A stretch of DNA of 64,000 nt from Companilactobacillus nodensis DSM 19682 = JCM 14932 = NBRC 107160 (lineage in GTDB: Bacteria > Bacillota > Bacilli > Lactobacillales > Lactobacillaceae), in assembly GCF_000615905.1 (NCBI RefSeq), contig NZ_BAMN01000003.1, positions 1-64,000 of the forward strand, given 5' to 3'. Within the stretch, counting starts at the first letter, position 1. Each line of letters begins with the position of its first letter. The translations under genes were made by a program, and so were the position numbers. Shown one piece after another: positions 47,178-56,056 of this stretch. Under the pieces are notes generated by a model, which did not search any database, was not told the DNA's origin, and saw only the letters and a program-made list of their open reading frames with translations.

Positions 47178-48701
47178 ATGATGAGTTTGGAAATAAGTAA
47201 AGCAATTGATATTTTGCAGGAACATGACTTGTTAGTGTCTAGTAAAGTCTTGGATGAGAATCTATTCGTGACCCATATCAGCTATAATTCACGTGAAGAC
47301 CAGACTAACGGTATCTTCTTCTGTAAGGGCAACAACTTCAAAGCTGAATATCTTCAACAAGCAGTTGATGCTGGAGCTCAATTGTATGTTTCTGAAAAAG
47401 AATACAACATGGGTATCAGCAGTTTGATTGTCAAAGACGTTCAAAAAGCTTTGTCGATCCTTAGTGCAGCTTTCTATGGTAATCCGGAACGTGATCTATT
47501 CATCATTGCTTTCACTGGTACCAAGGGAAAGACGACAACTTCTTATTTCATTCATAATATTTTGGACCAAGTTTATCCTGGTAAAGTGGCGTTATTCTCA
47601 ACAGTTGACCGTATCGTTGGGCCTAAGCCAGAGGATAAGTTCAAGTCTGACTTAACAACTCCAGAATCAATGGAATTATTCCGTGATATGCGCCGTGCAG
47701 TCGATAATGGCATGACAAAATTAGTTATGGAAGTAAGTTCACAGGCATATAAAAAAAATCGTGTCTACGGTTTAAACTTTGATATAGGTGGATTCTTGAA
47801 TATCACTCCAGATCATATCGGTGAAAATGAACATCCAACCTACGCTGATTACTTGTTCTGCAAGAAGCAATTGTTGATCAACTCGAAAGTCAATATCATC
47901 AATGCTCAGACCAATGATTTTGATACAGTTATCGCAGCAGCCCGTGAAACTAGTGCTGATAAAGATATTTATTTGTTTGGTCGTGACACTAAGGATGCAG
48001 ACTTCAGTATCTCTAGTAAGGAAGCTACGTTGAGCGACAGTATCTTTGATGTTTCTGCTGTAACTGACAAGGGTAAGCAATTGAACGTCGATGGCGAGTA
48101 CAAACTTGGTGTTGTCGGTGACTTCAATGAGATGAATGCCACAGCCGCTATTATTGCTTCGAGATTAGCTCAAGCTGACAAAAAAGATATTGCTTCAGGA
48201 TTGCGTACTGCCAGGGTTCCTGGACGTATGGAGCACATTAATACTAAGAGTCACGGGACAATTTTCGTGGATTATGCACATAATTATGCTAGTATGAAAG
48301 CTCTACTAGGATTCTTGCGAACAGAGTATCCTAAGTCAAAGCTCAAAGTTGTTGTCGGAAGTCCTGGTAATAAGGGCGTTTCAAGACGTGCCGGATTCGG
48401 TAAGGTTCTAACAGAACTTGCTGATAGTGCTATTTTGACAACTGATGATCCAGGTTTTGAAGATCCAGCGGATATTTGTAAACAAATCGACGAAAATATC
48501 GATCATTCTAAGGTCGAGGTTAAGACGATTATTGATCGTCAGAGCGCCATTCGTGAAATGATCGAAACGAGTTCAAATGGTGACATTGTTGTTTTGGCCG
48601 CCAAAGGTGAGGATCATTATCAAAAAACAAATGGTGTCGATGTTCCATATCCAAGTGATCCAACTGTTGCCAAGGGCATCTTAAAAGATATCGAGGGATA
48701 A
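47178..48701 (+). CDS. murE: UDP-MurNAc-L-Ala-D-Glu:L-lysine ligase MurE
   Basis: Adds the third amino acid to the peptidoglycan precursor with ATP. Mur ligase features: central P-loop FTGTKGKTTTSYFIHNIL, carbamylated-lysine region ending CKKQLLI, and C-terminal domain with VFVDYAHNY-like IFVDYAHNYASM. The specificity segment DDPGFEDP lacks the DNPR motif of diaminopimelate enzymes and fits L-lysine. About 507 residues. GGGAGTG precedes ATG 47178. The racemase gene follows after 3 bp. Confidence 0.92.
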   Translation: MMSLEISKAIDILQEHDLLVSSKVLDENLFVTHISYNSREDQTNGIFFCKGNNFKAEYLQQAVDAGAQLYVSEKEYNMGISSLIVKDVQKALSILSAAFYGNPERDLFIIAFTGTKGKTTTSYFIHNILDQVYPGKVALFSTVDRIVGPKPEDKFKSDLTTPESMELFRDMRRAVDNGMTKLVMEVSSQAYKKNRVYGLNFDIGGFLNITPDHIGENEHPTYADYLFCKKQLLINSKVNIINAQTNDFDTVIAAARETSADKDIYLFGRDTKDADFSISSKEATLSDSIFDVSAVTDKGKQLNVDGEYKLGVVGDFNEMNATAAIIASRLAQADKKDIASGLRTARVPGRMEHINTKSHGTIFVDYAHNYASMKALLGFLRTEYPKSKLKVVVGSPGNKGVSRRAGFGKVLTELADSAILTTDDPGFEDPADICKQIDENIDHSKVEVKTIIDRQSAIREMIETSSNGDIVVLAAKGEDHYQKTNGVDVPYPSDPTVAKGILKDIEG

Positions 48702-48704
48702 ACT

Positions 48705-49442
48705 ATGAAAAAATTTTTTACTGTAATTGGTGGTATGGGCACTCTTGCCACTGAAAGTTATATTCACTTGTTGAACGAAAGAACTCCAATAACTAAGGAT
48801 CAAGATTACTTAGACTATATTATTGTCAATCACGCAACTGTACCAGATCGCACAGCTCATATTATCGATAATTCCAAGCCAAGTTTCTTGCCACCACTAG
48901 TTGAGGACTTACAACAACAGAGTTTATTGAAGCCAGAATTTATGGTTATTATCTGTAATACTGCTCACTACTACTACAAGGAACTACAGGCAGCGACCGA
49001 TATTCCATTGATCCATATGCCACATTTAGCTATTTCTACAATGAAAAAGAAATACCCAAATGCTAAAAAAGTTGGTTTAATTGCTACTAAAGGTACGATC
49101 GAAGATCACATCTACGAGAATGAAATCAAAGATGCTGGTTTTGAATATAGCTTAGGTGATCAACAGATCCGTGATGATGTTGAAAGCTTGATTTATGATG
49201 ATATCAAAGAAAAAGGCCAAATGAATGCTAAGAAGTATTATGATATCTTGAAACGTATGCACGAGGAATTCAATTGTGACGTAATCGTACTCGGTTGTAC
49301 AGAATTATCTTACGCACAAGAAAAAGCTTCAGAGCATCCTTATAATGTCATTGATGCCCAAAGTATCGTTGTTGATACATCGATTGAATTGGAAACAAAG
49401 ATGCGTAAAGGTGAAAAGATCGATATTTCTAAGATTTATTAA
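48705..49442 (+). CDS. Aspartate/glutamate racemase family protein
   Basis: PLP-independent amino acid racemase. The two catalytic cysteines are visible: MVIICNTAHYYYKEL (about residue 85) and VIVLGCTELSYAQ (about 198); VIGGMGTLATESY begins the fold. 245 residues. Placed behind a Lys-type MurE, it probably supplies D-aspartate for the D-Asp/D-Asn bridge found on lysine in many lactobacilli; that link is inference from context. Confidence 0.87.
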   Translation: MKKFFTVIGGMGTLATESYIHLLNERTPITKDQDYLDYIIVNHATVPDRTAHIIDNSKPSFLPPLVEDLQQQSLLKPEFMVIICNTAHYYYKELQAATDIPLIHMPHLAISTMKKKYPNAKKVGLIATKGTIEDHIYENEIKDAGFEYSLGDQQIRDDVESLIYDDIKEKGQMNAKKYYDILKRMHEEFNCDVIVLGCTELSYAQEKASEHPYNVIDAQSIVVDTSIELETKMRKGEKIDISKIY

Positions 49443-49511
49443 CGTTTCTTGTGTATTATTGCATAACTGAGAATTCCCCATATATAATTAAAGGATAGGG
49501 AGGTACTGATT

Positions 49512-50065
49512 ATGTTTAAAAAAATCTCACTTGTGACTGTAGTACTGGCAGGGGTATTATTAGCCGGATGCTCAAGTCAATCAGCAAGTTCGACTGACTC
49601 CAATACTAAGTCGGAGCAAACAACACAAAAGGGTACCAAGAAGTCTACACCAAAAACAAATTCAGCCGCTAAAAACGATAGTTCAACAACTAAAGATAAT
49701 AGTGATGACAGTTCTAATAGTGAAAACTCCAATTCTCAAAGTGATGCAAAACAAAGTAGTAGAACTACTACTCCACAACAGGATACTGACACTACTGACA
49801 AAACATCGTCAGCAAGTACTGATGATCAACAAAATTCACAAAACACTCAAAGCGTTAACTTAACTACTGCATATCAAGCAGTCGACTATTTGGCAGGTGC
49901 TTGAGCACAACTTATGACAAGACAACGACACAATATGTTGCCAATGGTAAGATAACTTGGAATAATGTGACGGGTTATCAAGTTAACGTCTACAACAAGG
50001 ATTCCGATTCACCAGCGGGAAGTTATATTGTTCAAGCTAATGGGCAATATTCACAGCTCTGGTAA
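49512..50065 (+). pseudogene. Secreted lipoprotein with Ser/Thr-rich linker, frameshifted
   Basis: Lipobox LLAGCSS (Cys20) after a short signal peptide. Residues about 22-118 are low-complexity Ser, Thr, Asn, Asp and Lys. The C-terminal domain begins LTTAYQAVDYLAGA, where the given frame stops; with one T restored at 49901-49902 it continues LSTTYDKTTTQYVANGKIT and ends GQYSQLW at 50065, followed by a terminator. Similar domain layout to the lipoproteins at 29438 and 53173. Function unknown. Confidence 0.75.
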
Positions 50066-50107
50066 AACGGGATTTGCTTGCCTTTGTAGTTAATATTCGA
50101 TACTATT

Positions 50108-50144
50108 CTAGAGGTTGGGACTAAGTCCTGAGCTCTATTTTTTT
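50108..50144 (+). terminator. Terminator after the lipoprotein gene
   Basis: TAGAG/CTCTA outer stem and GGGACT/AGTCC inner stem with seven Ts. It ends only 18 bp before the metal-binding lipoprotein gene, so it may also attenuate transcription into that gene. Confidence 0.82.
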
Positions 50145-50162
50145 GTTTAGGGAAGGAACAAT

Positions 50163-51047
50163 ATGCGAAGCAGACAAAAAAGAAACGTAATCATAACGCT
50201 AGCCTTGACCTTGATGCTGATACTTGGGGGATGTACGCAGACTAAGCATGCTCAAAATACGATCACTACAACGGTTAATACATACAAAGAACCTGTTCAA
50301 AGCGTTGTTGGTGATAAGTACAAAGTAGAAGCAATCATCAAGTCGGTTAATGTTGATCCACATAGTTTTTCACCCTCAAATAATAATGCTAAGCAAATCG
50401 CTGACTCTAAGTTGATCGTCTCCAATGGCTTGGGCTATGATGACTGGGTCAACAAACTTGTTACAGCTAATAGCCAAGATAAGAATCTGATCGACTTTGC
50501 AAGTAATGTTTTGCATAAGAAAAATGGTGATAATGAACATGTCTGGTTCGGCGTTACTAATGTTCAAAAGTTGAGTCAAGCCGTATATAAGAAGATGGCG
50601 AAGACAGATCCCCAAAATAAAAATTACTATCAAAAAAATTATCAACAGTATTCTGATAAGTTGAATAAGTTGATCGTTCGTGAAAATAAATTAAAGAAAC
50701 AACTCAATGGTAAGAAGGCGTATGTAACTGAGCCATTACCATATTACTTATTAAAGGATCTCGGCGTGACGATCGATAATCCCCACTTTGCTAAAGCTGT
50801 GGAGGAAGATACGGATCCATCTATCTCCGATATTGAAAATATGCAAAATGGTCTGAAAAATCACAAAGTCGACTTCTTGATCGTCAACAAACAAGTTACC
50901 AGTGGAATCATCACGAAGATGACTAATTTGGCTAAAAAAAATAATGTTCCAATACTCTATTTCACGGAAACATTACCAAGCAATGTCGGCTATTATCAGT
51001 GGATGAATGGTAATCTAAATCAAATTGAAAAAGTAGTAAATAAGTAA
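50163..51047 (+). CDS. Zinc/manganese ABC transporter substrate-binding lipoprotein
   Basis: Cluster A-I metal-binding protein, anchored by lipobox LILGGCTQ (Cys24). Expected metal ligands: the histidine in VDPHSFSPS (about 66), the histidine in DNEHVWFGV (about 121) and an acidic segment near EEDTDPSISD. A glutamate-proline TEPLPYYLLKDLG segment stands where other members carry the third histidine, so metal choice (Zn or Mn) is open. 294 residues. The ATPase and permease genes follow on the same strand. Confidence 0.87.
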   Translation: MRSRQKRNVIITLALTLMLILGGCTQTKHAQNTITTTVNTYKEPVQSVVGDKYKVEAIIKSVNVDPHSFSPSNNNAKQIADSKLIVSNGLGYDDWVNKLVTANSQDKNLIDFASNVLHKKNGDNEHVWFGVTNVQKLSQAVYKKMAKTDPQNKNYYQKNYQQYSDKLNKLIVRENKLKKQLNGKKAYVTEPLPYYLLKDLGVTIDNPHFAKAVEEDTDPSISDIENMQNGLKNHKVDFLIVNKQVTSGIITKMTNLAKKNNVPILYFTETLPSNVGYYQWMNGNLNQIEKVVNK

Positions 51048-51049
51048 AT

Positions 51050-51086
51050 TTATTTGTAAATGATAATTTTTACTATTTACAAATAA
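51050..51086. promoter_or_regulatory. 12-bp inverted repeat between the metal-binding protein and the ATPase
   Basis: TTATTTGTAAAT and its exact complement ATTTACAAATAA, 13 bp apart. It has no T run and is AT-rich, so it may be an operator for a metalloregulator or a transcript-stabilising hairpin. It does not match the AdcR or Zur boxes I know. Confidence 0.4.
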
Positions 51087-51151
51087 GCAACTTTTGTATA
51101 TTCTGTAATATATTGATGCAAATGGATGAAAGGTCTGTGAAGGGACAACTA

Positions 51152-51811
51152 GTGATTGAAGCAAAAAATTTAACTAAGAGATTTGGAAAACAATTGGTAT
51201 TTAAAGATGTAAATTTCAAAATCGATGATGGTGAGTTTATAAGTTTGGTCGGACCTAATGGTTCAGGTAAAACAACTCTTGTCAAAATAATTATGGGCAT
51301 GGAAAAAAAGACTGATGGCGAATTGTTGATGGACAAGAGTCAGACAGTCGGCTATGTTCCTCAATTTCGTAATGTGGATATCGATTATCCATTGGATATT
51401 GAGAGTTTTGTGCGTCTGAATTTGAAATTTACAATGAACCCGAAGAAGCGTGCCGAGAATAATGAGATCATCAAGCAAATTCTAGAGAAGACACGTCTAA
51501 CGCATTTGCGTAAGCGTCCGTTAGGATTGGCTTCAGGTGGGGAAAAGCAGAAAGCTTATCTGGCACAGGCACTATTGAATGATCCCCAAATTTTAATTTT
51601 GGATGAATCAACTGCTAGTCTTGATGTTGAAGTTAAGATGCAATTGATGGATCTAGTTCAAGAATTAAACCAAAAATATAATTTGACTGTAATATTTATC
51701 ACTCATGATTATGATTTGACGAAGAAATATACTCATCGAGCTTTGTTCTTTGAGAATAATACTATCAAACCGATCAGTGTCGATGAAATTTCAGAAGCAA
51801 TGTTTGAGTGA
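51152..51811 (+). CDS. Metal ABC transporter ATP-binding protein
   Basis: Energy-coupling subunit of the Zn/Mn importer. Walker A LVGPNGSGKTTLVKIIMG, signature LASGGEKQKAYLAQAL and Walker B ILILDESTASLD; H-loop in FITHDYDL. About 219 residues. GTG at 51152 is preferred: AAGGGA lies 6 bases upstream and the protein then begins with the standard IEAKNLTKRFGK. Upstream in-frame ATG codons (51113, 51119) have no ribosome site. Confidence 0.88.
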   Translation: MIEAKNLTKRFGKQLVFKDVNFKIDDGEFISLVGPNGSGKTTLVKIIMGMEKKTDGELLMDKSQTVGYVPQFRNVDIDYPLDIESFVRLNLKFTMNPKKRAENNEIIKQILEKTRLTHLRKRPLGLASGGEKQKAYLAQALLNDPQILILDESTASLDVEVKMQLMDLVQELNQKYNLTVIFITHDYDLTKKYTHRALFFENNTIKPISVDEISEAMFE

Positions 51812-51824
51812 GGTGGGGTAAATT

Positions 51825-52621
51825 ATGTTTGGATATGAATTTATGAGAGAGCCTTTATAGCCAGTACTTTTATCGCTATAACGGCTGGATTAGTCGGCGT
51901 TTTTGTTGTTTCAAGGAACATGTCATTTTTATCGCACACACTTTCTGAAATTGGATTTGCTGGTGCTTCATTTGGCATTTTGATTGGAATATCACCATTG
52001 GCAGGAATGATCCTCTTTACGATGGTCAGTTCGGTCGCGGTCGGTTCACTTAGTTCGGAGTCGTCACGTCGTGAGGCTTCGATCAGTGCGATTTCTTCGT
52101 TATTTATTGGTTTGGGAATTTTATTTTTGTCGTTATCGTCAGAATCCAGTAGCTATGCGACAAATATTTTGTTCGGTAGTATTGTTGGTATTAGTTCCAA
52201 GGAAGTTCATCAGTTGATGATTTTGTCACTAGTGGTCATTGTTATTTTTATCGTATTCTACAAGCCATTGGCCTTCGATTCGTTTGATCATATCGGTGCG
52301 AGATCTGCTGGATTGCCAACTCGTATGCTCTCGATAGCCTTCCTTGTAACGCTGGCTCTCAGTGTCAGTATTGGCGCCCAAATCGTTGGCTCACTACTAG
52401 TGTTTATCTTATTGACACTGCCTGGCGCAACAGCCAAATATCTGGTACACTCAGTTCCTAAGTTAATTATGGTTTCGGTCGGTTTATCGCTAGCTGGTGT
52501 ATGGTTAGGACTGTATTTGGCCTTTGTTACTAACTGGCCAGTCACATTCTTTATTTCCGCTTTTGAAGTTATCGCCTATTTCTTAGGATTAACTTACAAG
52601 AATTGGAAACTAAATCACTAG
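51825..52621 (+). pseudogene. Metal ABC transporter permease, frameshifted at codon 8
   Basis: Membrane subunit of the Zn/Mn importer, with seven or eight helices and the ABC-3 family features (NMSFLSHTLSEIGFAGASFG, the DSFDHIGARSAGLP cytoplasmic loop, VAITLSVSIGAQIVGSLL-like helix). GAGGTGGGG precedes the ATG at 51825. One base is missing after codon 7 (51845/51846), so the frame runs REPL-stop; the other frame reads RAFIASTFIAITAGLVGV, the expected first helix. Repaired length about 265. Overlooked, this would leave the transporter without a channel. Confidence 0.87.
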
Positions 52622-52646
52622 AGAGTTCACGGGAGAACTATTCGTT

Positions 52647-53075
52647 ATGAATATGAAAGAATTATGGAGTAAATATAAAGATGCCATACCATATTTGATA
52701 TTCGGTGTCTTAACAACTGTAGTAAACTACGTTGGCTTTTGGTTTTTCACTTACATCGCAGGCTGGAATTACCAATTGGCCAACGCTTTTGCCTACTTAT
52801 TGTCAGTTATCTTTGCGTATGTGACTAACAAATTATGGGTATTTGATTCACATACAGATACGATGAAGGCCTTTCTGTTGGAAATGGGATCGTTTTTCCT
52901 TTTCCGTGGAGGATCTTGGATCATTGACCAAGGAACTATGACGATCGGTGTATCGCTATTGCACATCAATGATATGATCGTCAAACTATTCGCAAATGTT
53001 TTTGTGGTGGTTTTGAATTACATCTTCAGTAAATTTATTATTTTTCGTAAAAGAGAAAAAACAGATAGTAAATAA
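52647..53075 (+). CDS. GtrA family membrane protein
   Basis: 142 residues with four membrane helices (IPYLIFGVLTTVVNYVGFWF, NAFAYLLSVIFAYVTNKLWV, FLLEMGSFFLFRGGSW, ANVFVVVLNYIFSKFIIF), the GtrA pattern. GtrA proteins flip bactoprenol-linked sugar to the outer face; the GtrB-type enzyme at 13286 would make the substrate. The two are 38 kb apart, so pairing is inferred from family roles only. A terminator follows. Confidence 0.88.
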   Translation: MNMKELWSKYKDAIPYLIFGVLTTVVNYVGFWFFTYIAGWNYQLANAFAYLLSVIFAYVTNKLWVFDSHTDTMKAFLLEMGSFFLFRGGSWIIDQGTMTIGVSLLHINDMIVKLFANVFVVVLNYIFSKFIIFRKREKTDSK

Positions 53076-53113
53076 GCATACCTGGCAGCAGCGCCGTGTA
53101 TGTTTGTTTTTTT
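53076..53113 (+). terminator. Terminator of the gtrA gene
   Basis: GCATAC paired with GTATGT and an inner GGC/GCC, followed by a T-rich tail. Confidence 0.75.
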
Positions 53114-53172
53114 ATTGTCAAAATTTACTTTGAGTAATACCATTAAGTCCGAATATATGAGGGGGACTTAAA

Positions 53173-54057
53173 GTGAAAAGAAAAGGGATTTTATTTACAA
53201 TTATTGTGGCATTGTTGCTTGTTGTGACAGGGTGTTCTAGTCAGAGTAAGCAAAATACTGCCTCAGCACCAACTGTTAAAAAAGCTGCCAAAGTGACAAC
53301 TACGGCATACGATAATTTGTCAAAAAGTGATCGAGACAAGGTTAAATTTACGTTCAGATATTATCTCGATGATACTTCCGCGGGGGTAGTTAGTGTGGAG
53401 ATAAATAATCAGACTAAGAAAAAAATTAGCTTTGATCAAAGCAAGTTTATCTTCAAAGGTTCCCACGATGTAAAGGCTAGTAAAAAGGGTAGTGTAACGG
53501 TGCTACCTAATAAGAAAATGAATATCAAAGGTTTGTTTGCTAAAGTTGATAACTCATTTTTCGAAGAATCTGGATTATTAGTCTATAAAAATGATAATTA
53601 CAAGTTAGCTTATGTAGAACAAAACACAAAAATGTTCAGTTCCGATAATTTAACTAATAAAACTTTGATAAGTAACTACAAGGAATTTCTGACTCATCGA
53701 GATGCATGGGATAAACAAAAGGCTGATTATAACAAAGGTATCTATGGTAACGATAGTTCCGATAGTAGTTCGGATACGACAGATAGTAATAGTGATAATA
53801 CAAACGGTAATCAAATTAAGCATGTTATCAATAGTGAAGAAGAAGCAATGGAAGCAGTAGAAAAGAAGTATGGACCAGCAGAAGATTTACCTAAAGCTGC
53901 TCACGGAGCTCAATATACATATAGACCTGGATTATGGTATAGGAGTACGGATAAATATGCATATTGGATTAGAATCACTGTTCCAGGAAGCGATAATTAC
54001 TCATCACCGTATGATTGGATGGTGTATCTTAACGGTAAAATAGTTTCTGGACGCTAA
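53173..54057 (+). CDS. Secreted lipoprotein, paralogue of the one at 29438
   Basis: Lipobox VVTGCSS (Cys21), then a beta domain (SKSDRDKVKFTFRYYLDD, KISFDQSKFIF, VLPNKKMNIKGLFAKV, NYKLAYVEQN) that aligns piece by piece with the 29438 lipoprotein. A Ser/Asp/Asn linker and a C-terminal domain ending DWMVYLNGKIVSGR follow. 294 residues, intact. Start is GTG at 53173 after GGGGGAC. No function is known; surface exposure expected. Confidence 0.82.
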   Translation: MKRKGILFTIIVALLLVVTGCSSQSKQNTASAPTVKKAAKVTTTAYDNLSKSDRDKVKFTFRYYLDDTSAGVVSVEINNQTKKKISFDQSKFIFKGSHDVKASKKGSVTVLPNKKMNIKGLFAKVDNSFFEESGLLVYKNDNYKLAYVEQNTKMFSSDNLTNKTLISNYKEFLTHRDAWDKQKADYNKGIYGNDSSDSSSDTTDSNSDNTNGNQIKHVINSEEEAMEAVEKKYGPAEDLPKAAHGAQYTYRPGLWYRSTDKYAYWIRITVPGSDNYSSPYDWMVYLNGKIVSGR

Positions 54058-54181
54058 AATAGTTTCTAGCTTACCACAACATTAACCATATACCATACGT
54101 CTGGCATTTTGACGACCTATGTTTTGATATATTAATTAAATTATTAAATAATAATATCAAAAGCGTAAGTAGGTGGACGTC

Positions 54182-54676
54182 ATGGGATGGAGTTTTGGTA
54201 AGAAACAATCTTATGAACTATTGAGCAGTTCGATACTTATTTCAATTTTTGTATTTATACTATCGTATGTTTTTATCGATACTATTTGGGTAAGCATCGT
54301 TATAGCGGCATTAGGATTTGTTGTATTGTCGTTGGGAATATTCCCGTTCTATTTACCCAAAATGATAAGTTACATCAATGTTAATTTGAATGGTGTTGAG
54401 TACTATCATCTCAACAATTGGCAGGATCGATTACAATTGATTTTTGATCCTGATGCATTCAAGCTAAGCAAGATCAATTACTCCGATATTGATGACATAA
54501 GCGTTATAACGGGCAAAAAAGTTCTAGATCCAGCAATTGGTGCTAGATCTACTAGTGGTGTCTTGATTACTACCAAGGATAATGATGATATTTTTGTTGA
54601 TATTTCGTGGTATGACACTGTGGATAATCCGGTTTTTGATCGGGCAATGGAATTTGTCCAAGATTGTGCAAATTAA
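54182..54676 (+). CDS. Hypothetical membrane protein with a C-terminal soluble domain
   Basis: About 164 residues: two helices (SSSILISIFVFILSYVFI and VSIVIAALGFVVLSLGIF), then a domain whose strands (YHLNNWQDRLQLIFDPDAF, DIDDISVITGKK, SGVLITTKDNDDIFVDI) recall PH-like YdbT/PH_10 folds; that resemblance is by eye. The start at 54182 follows GTAGGTGG. The region 54058-54172 upstream is AT-rich with no visible gene. Confidence 0.6.
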   Translation: MGWSFGKKQSYELLSSSILISIFVFILSYVFIDTIWVSIVIAALGFVVLSLGIFPFYLPKMISYINVNLNGVEYYHLNNWQDRLQLIFDPDAFKLSKINYSDIDDISVITGKKVLDPAIGARSTSGVLITTKDNDDIFVDISWYDTVDNPVFDRAMEFVQDCAN

Positions 54677-54692
54677 AACAGCGCCTTTTTAA

Positions 54693-55858
54693 TTATCTAT
54701 GACGTGCTTGTTCCATTAGGACCAATTGGTCCATTTGGATTTCGTTTTGCATATCACCCCAGTACTCTATTGACTGACGTTGACGTTCCATAGTTTGATT
54801 TAGGTCATCTAGTAATCCCATTTGCTTATTTGTAGCTGAGATTAATTCTTGACGAGTTTCATCAATTGCGTTTTTAACGTCATCTTTAGCTGTACGGATT
54901 TCATTCACTAATGTATTTTGTAGTTCTTTAACTTGTTCACTTTGATCAACTACCTGTAAAGATTCTTTCCAGTTAGATGCTCTCCCAGTCCATAGTGCAT
55001 TATAAATACGGAATAAGTGACGAATATCACTAGTTTCTTCTAATGGAAAATATTTAATATGTTCGCTAATTCTATCAAGATATGTATTTAACTGATTTTT
55101 GGTAACAATATGGGCATTGGACATTTGTTCAACATAAATACTGTAGTTAGCATCGAGACTTTGGTTATATTTAAATTTTTCTTTTAGATTGTCTTTCGTT
55201 AAATGATTTATTTCGTTATTAATCTGGTCTTGTTTTTTCAATTTACGATTGAAATCACGAATTCTCTTGTTTTTCCAAGATGCGATTGGTTGTGAAAATG
55301 GTAAGTCCCATTTAGCAAAGAGATAAAATAAAATTGATCCAGGGAATACAATAACTGCATTGAAGATTCCCAACATACCTGTAACAATATTAGAAAAATG
55401 AAAGGAACTGTGTTACTAATAATTATTAAAGCTAGTGAGATAAAAAAAGTCACCTTTGCTGGACGTGTATCTGATGTGTCAATGTTCTCTTCCGAAGGCA
55501 AGTGGTTGGTATTATTATTACTATAAAATTGCATCTCTAATGAATGACGACTGCCATAATAATAATCATCAAAATCTTTTTCAAGCTTATCGATTTTACC
55601 GGTATAATCATTTAAGAATGAATTTGTATCTTGCTGATAACGTAATTTGAGATTGTTAATAGCAAGTGTACCAGCGATAACTTCTTTCAAATGGTTAAGT
55701 AAATCTGGCATTTTCATAGATTGTAATTCTTCAATTTTGTCAACGTTCCAATCGTAATTAGGTCCGTTCCAAGAATTGTCCTTTTTTAATAATTCAGATT
55801 TTTGATACTCTTGTTGAACATCCTTATATGTCCTAGTTTCAGCTTTGTTGTCGCTCAT
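54693..55858 (-). pseudogene. Hypothetical membrane protein with coiled-coil ends, frameshifted
   Basis: Not recognised. The first part (to about residue 160) is polar and helical (YKDVQQEYQKSELLKKDNSW, KIDKLEKDFDDYYYGS), then two membrane helices (VTFFISLALIIISNTVPFIF and GIFNAVIVFPGSILFYLF), then a long charged coiled coil ending NEIQMDQLVLMEQARHR. One base is missing at 55378-55379 between the helices (LLQ should continue GMLGIFNAV). Repaired length about 388 residues. No neighbours on its strand. Its plan, two helices between long coils, suggests a membrane-tethered scaffold or sensor; this is inference. Confidence 0.7.
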
Positions 55859-55954
55859 ATTTTCCCCCGATTATTTCTTGTTATTTATGTACGTTAGAAT
55901 AATATAACTTCGGTAGGACATAATATGTCGTTTAAGCAGGAATGAAAAATTTAA

Positions 55955-55997
55955 GGCAAAAAAATAAGATATTTACTGTAAGCAAATATCTTATTTT
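55955..55997 (-). terminator. Terminator of the fructokinase gene
   Basis: AAAATAAGATATTT and its complement with a 9-base loop; on the minus strand a seven-base T run follows. It lies 60 bp after the fructokinase stop. Confidence 0.82.
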
Positions 55998-56056
55998 GAT
56001 TGATGTCTATTAATAACTCTCAGTCAGATCTTTTTCATAGAGTCTTTTCCAGTAAA

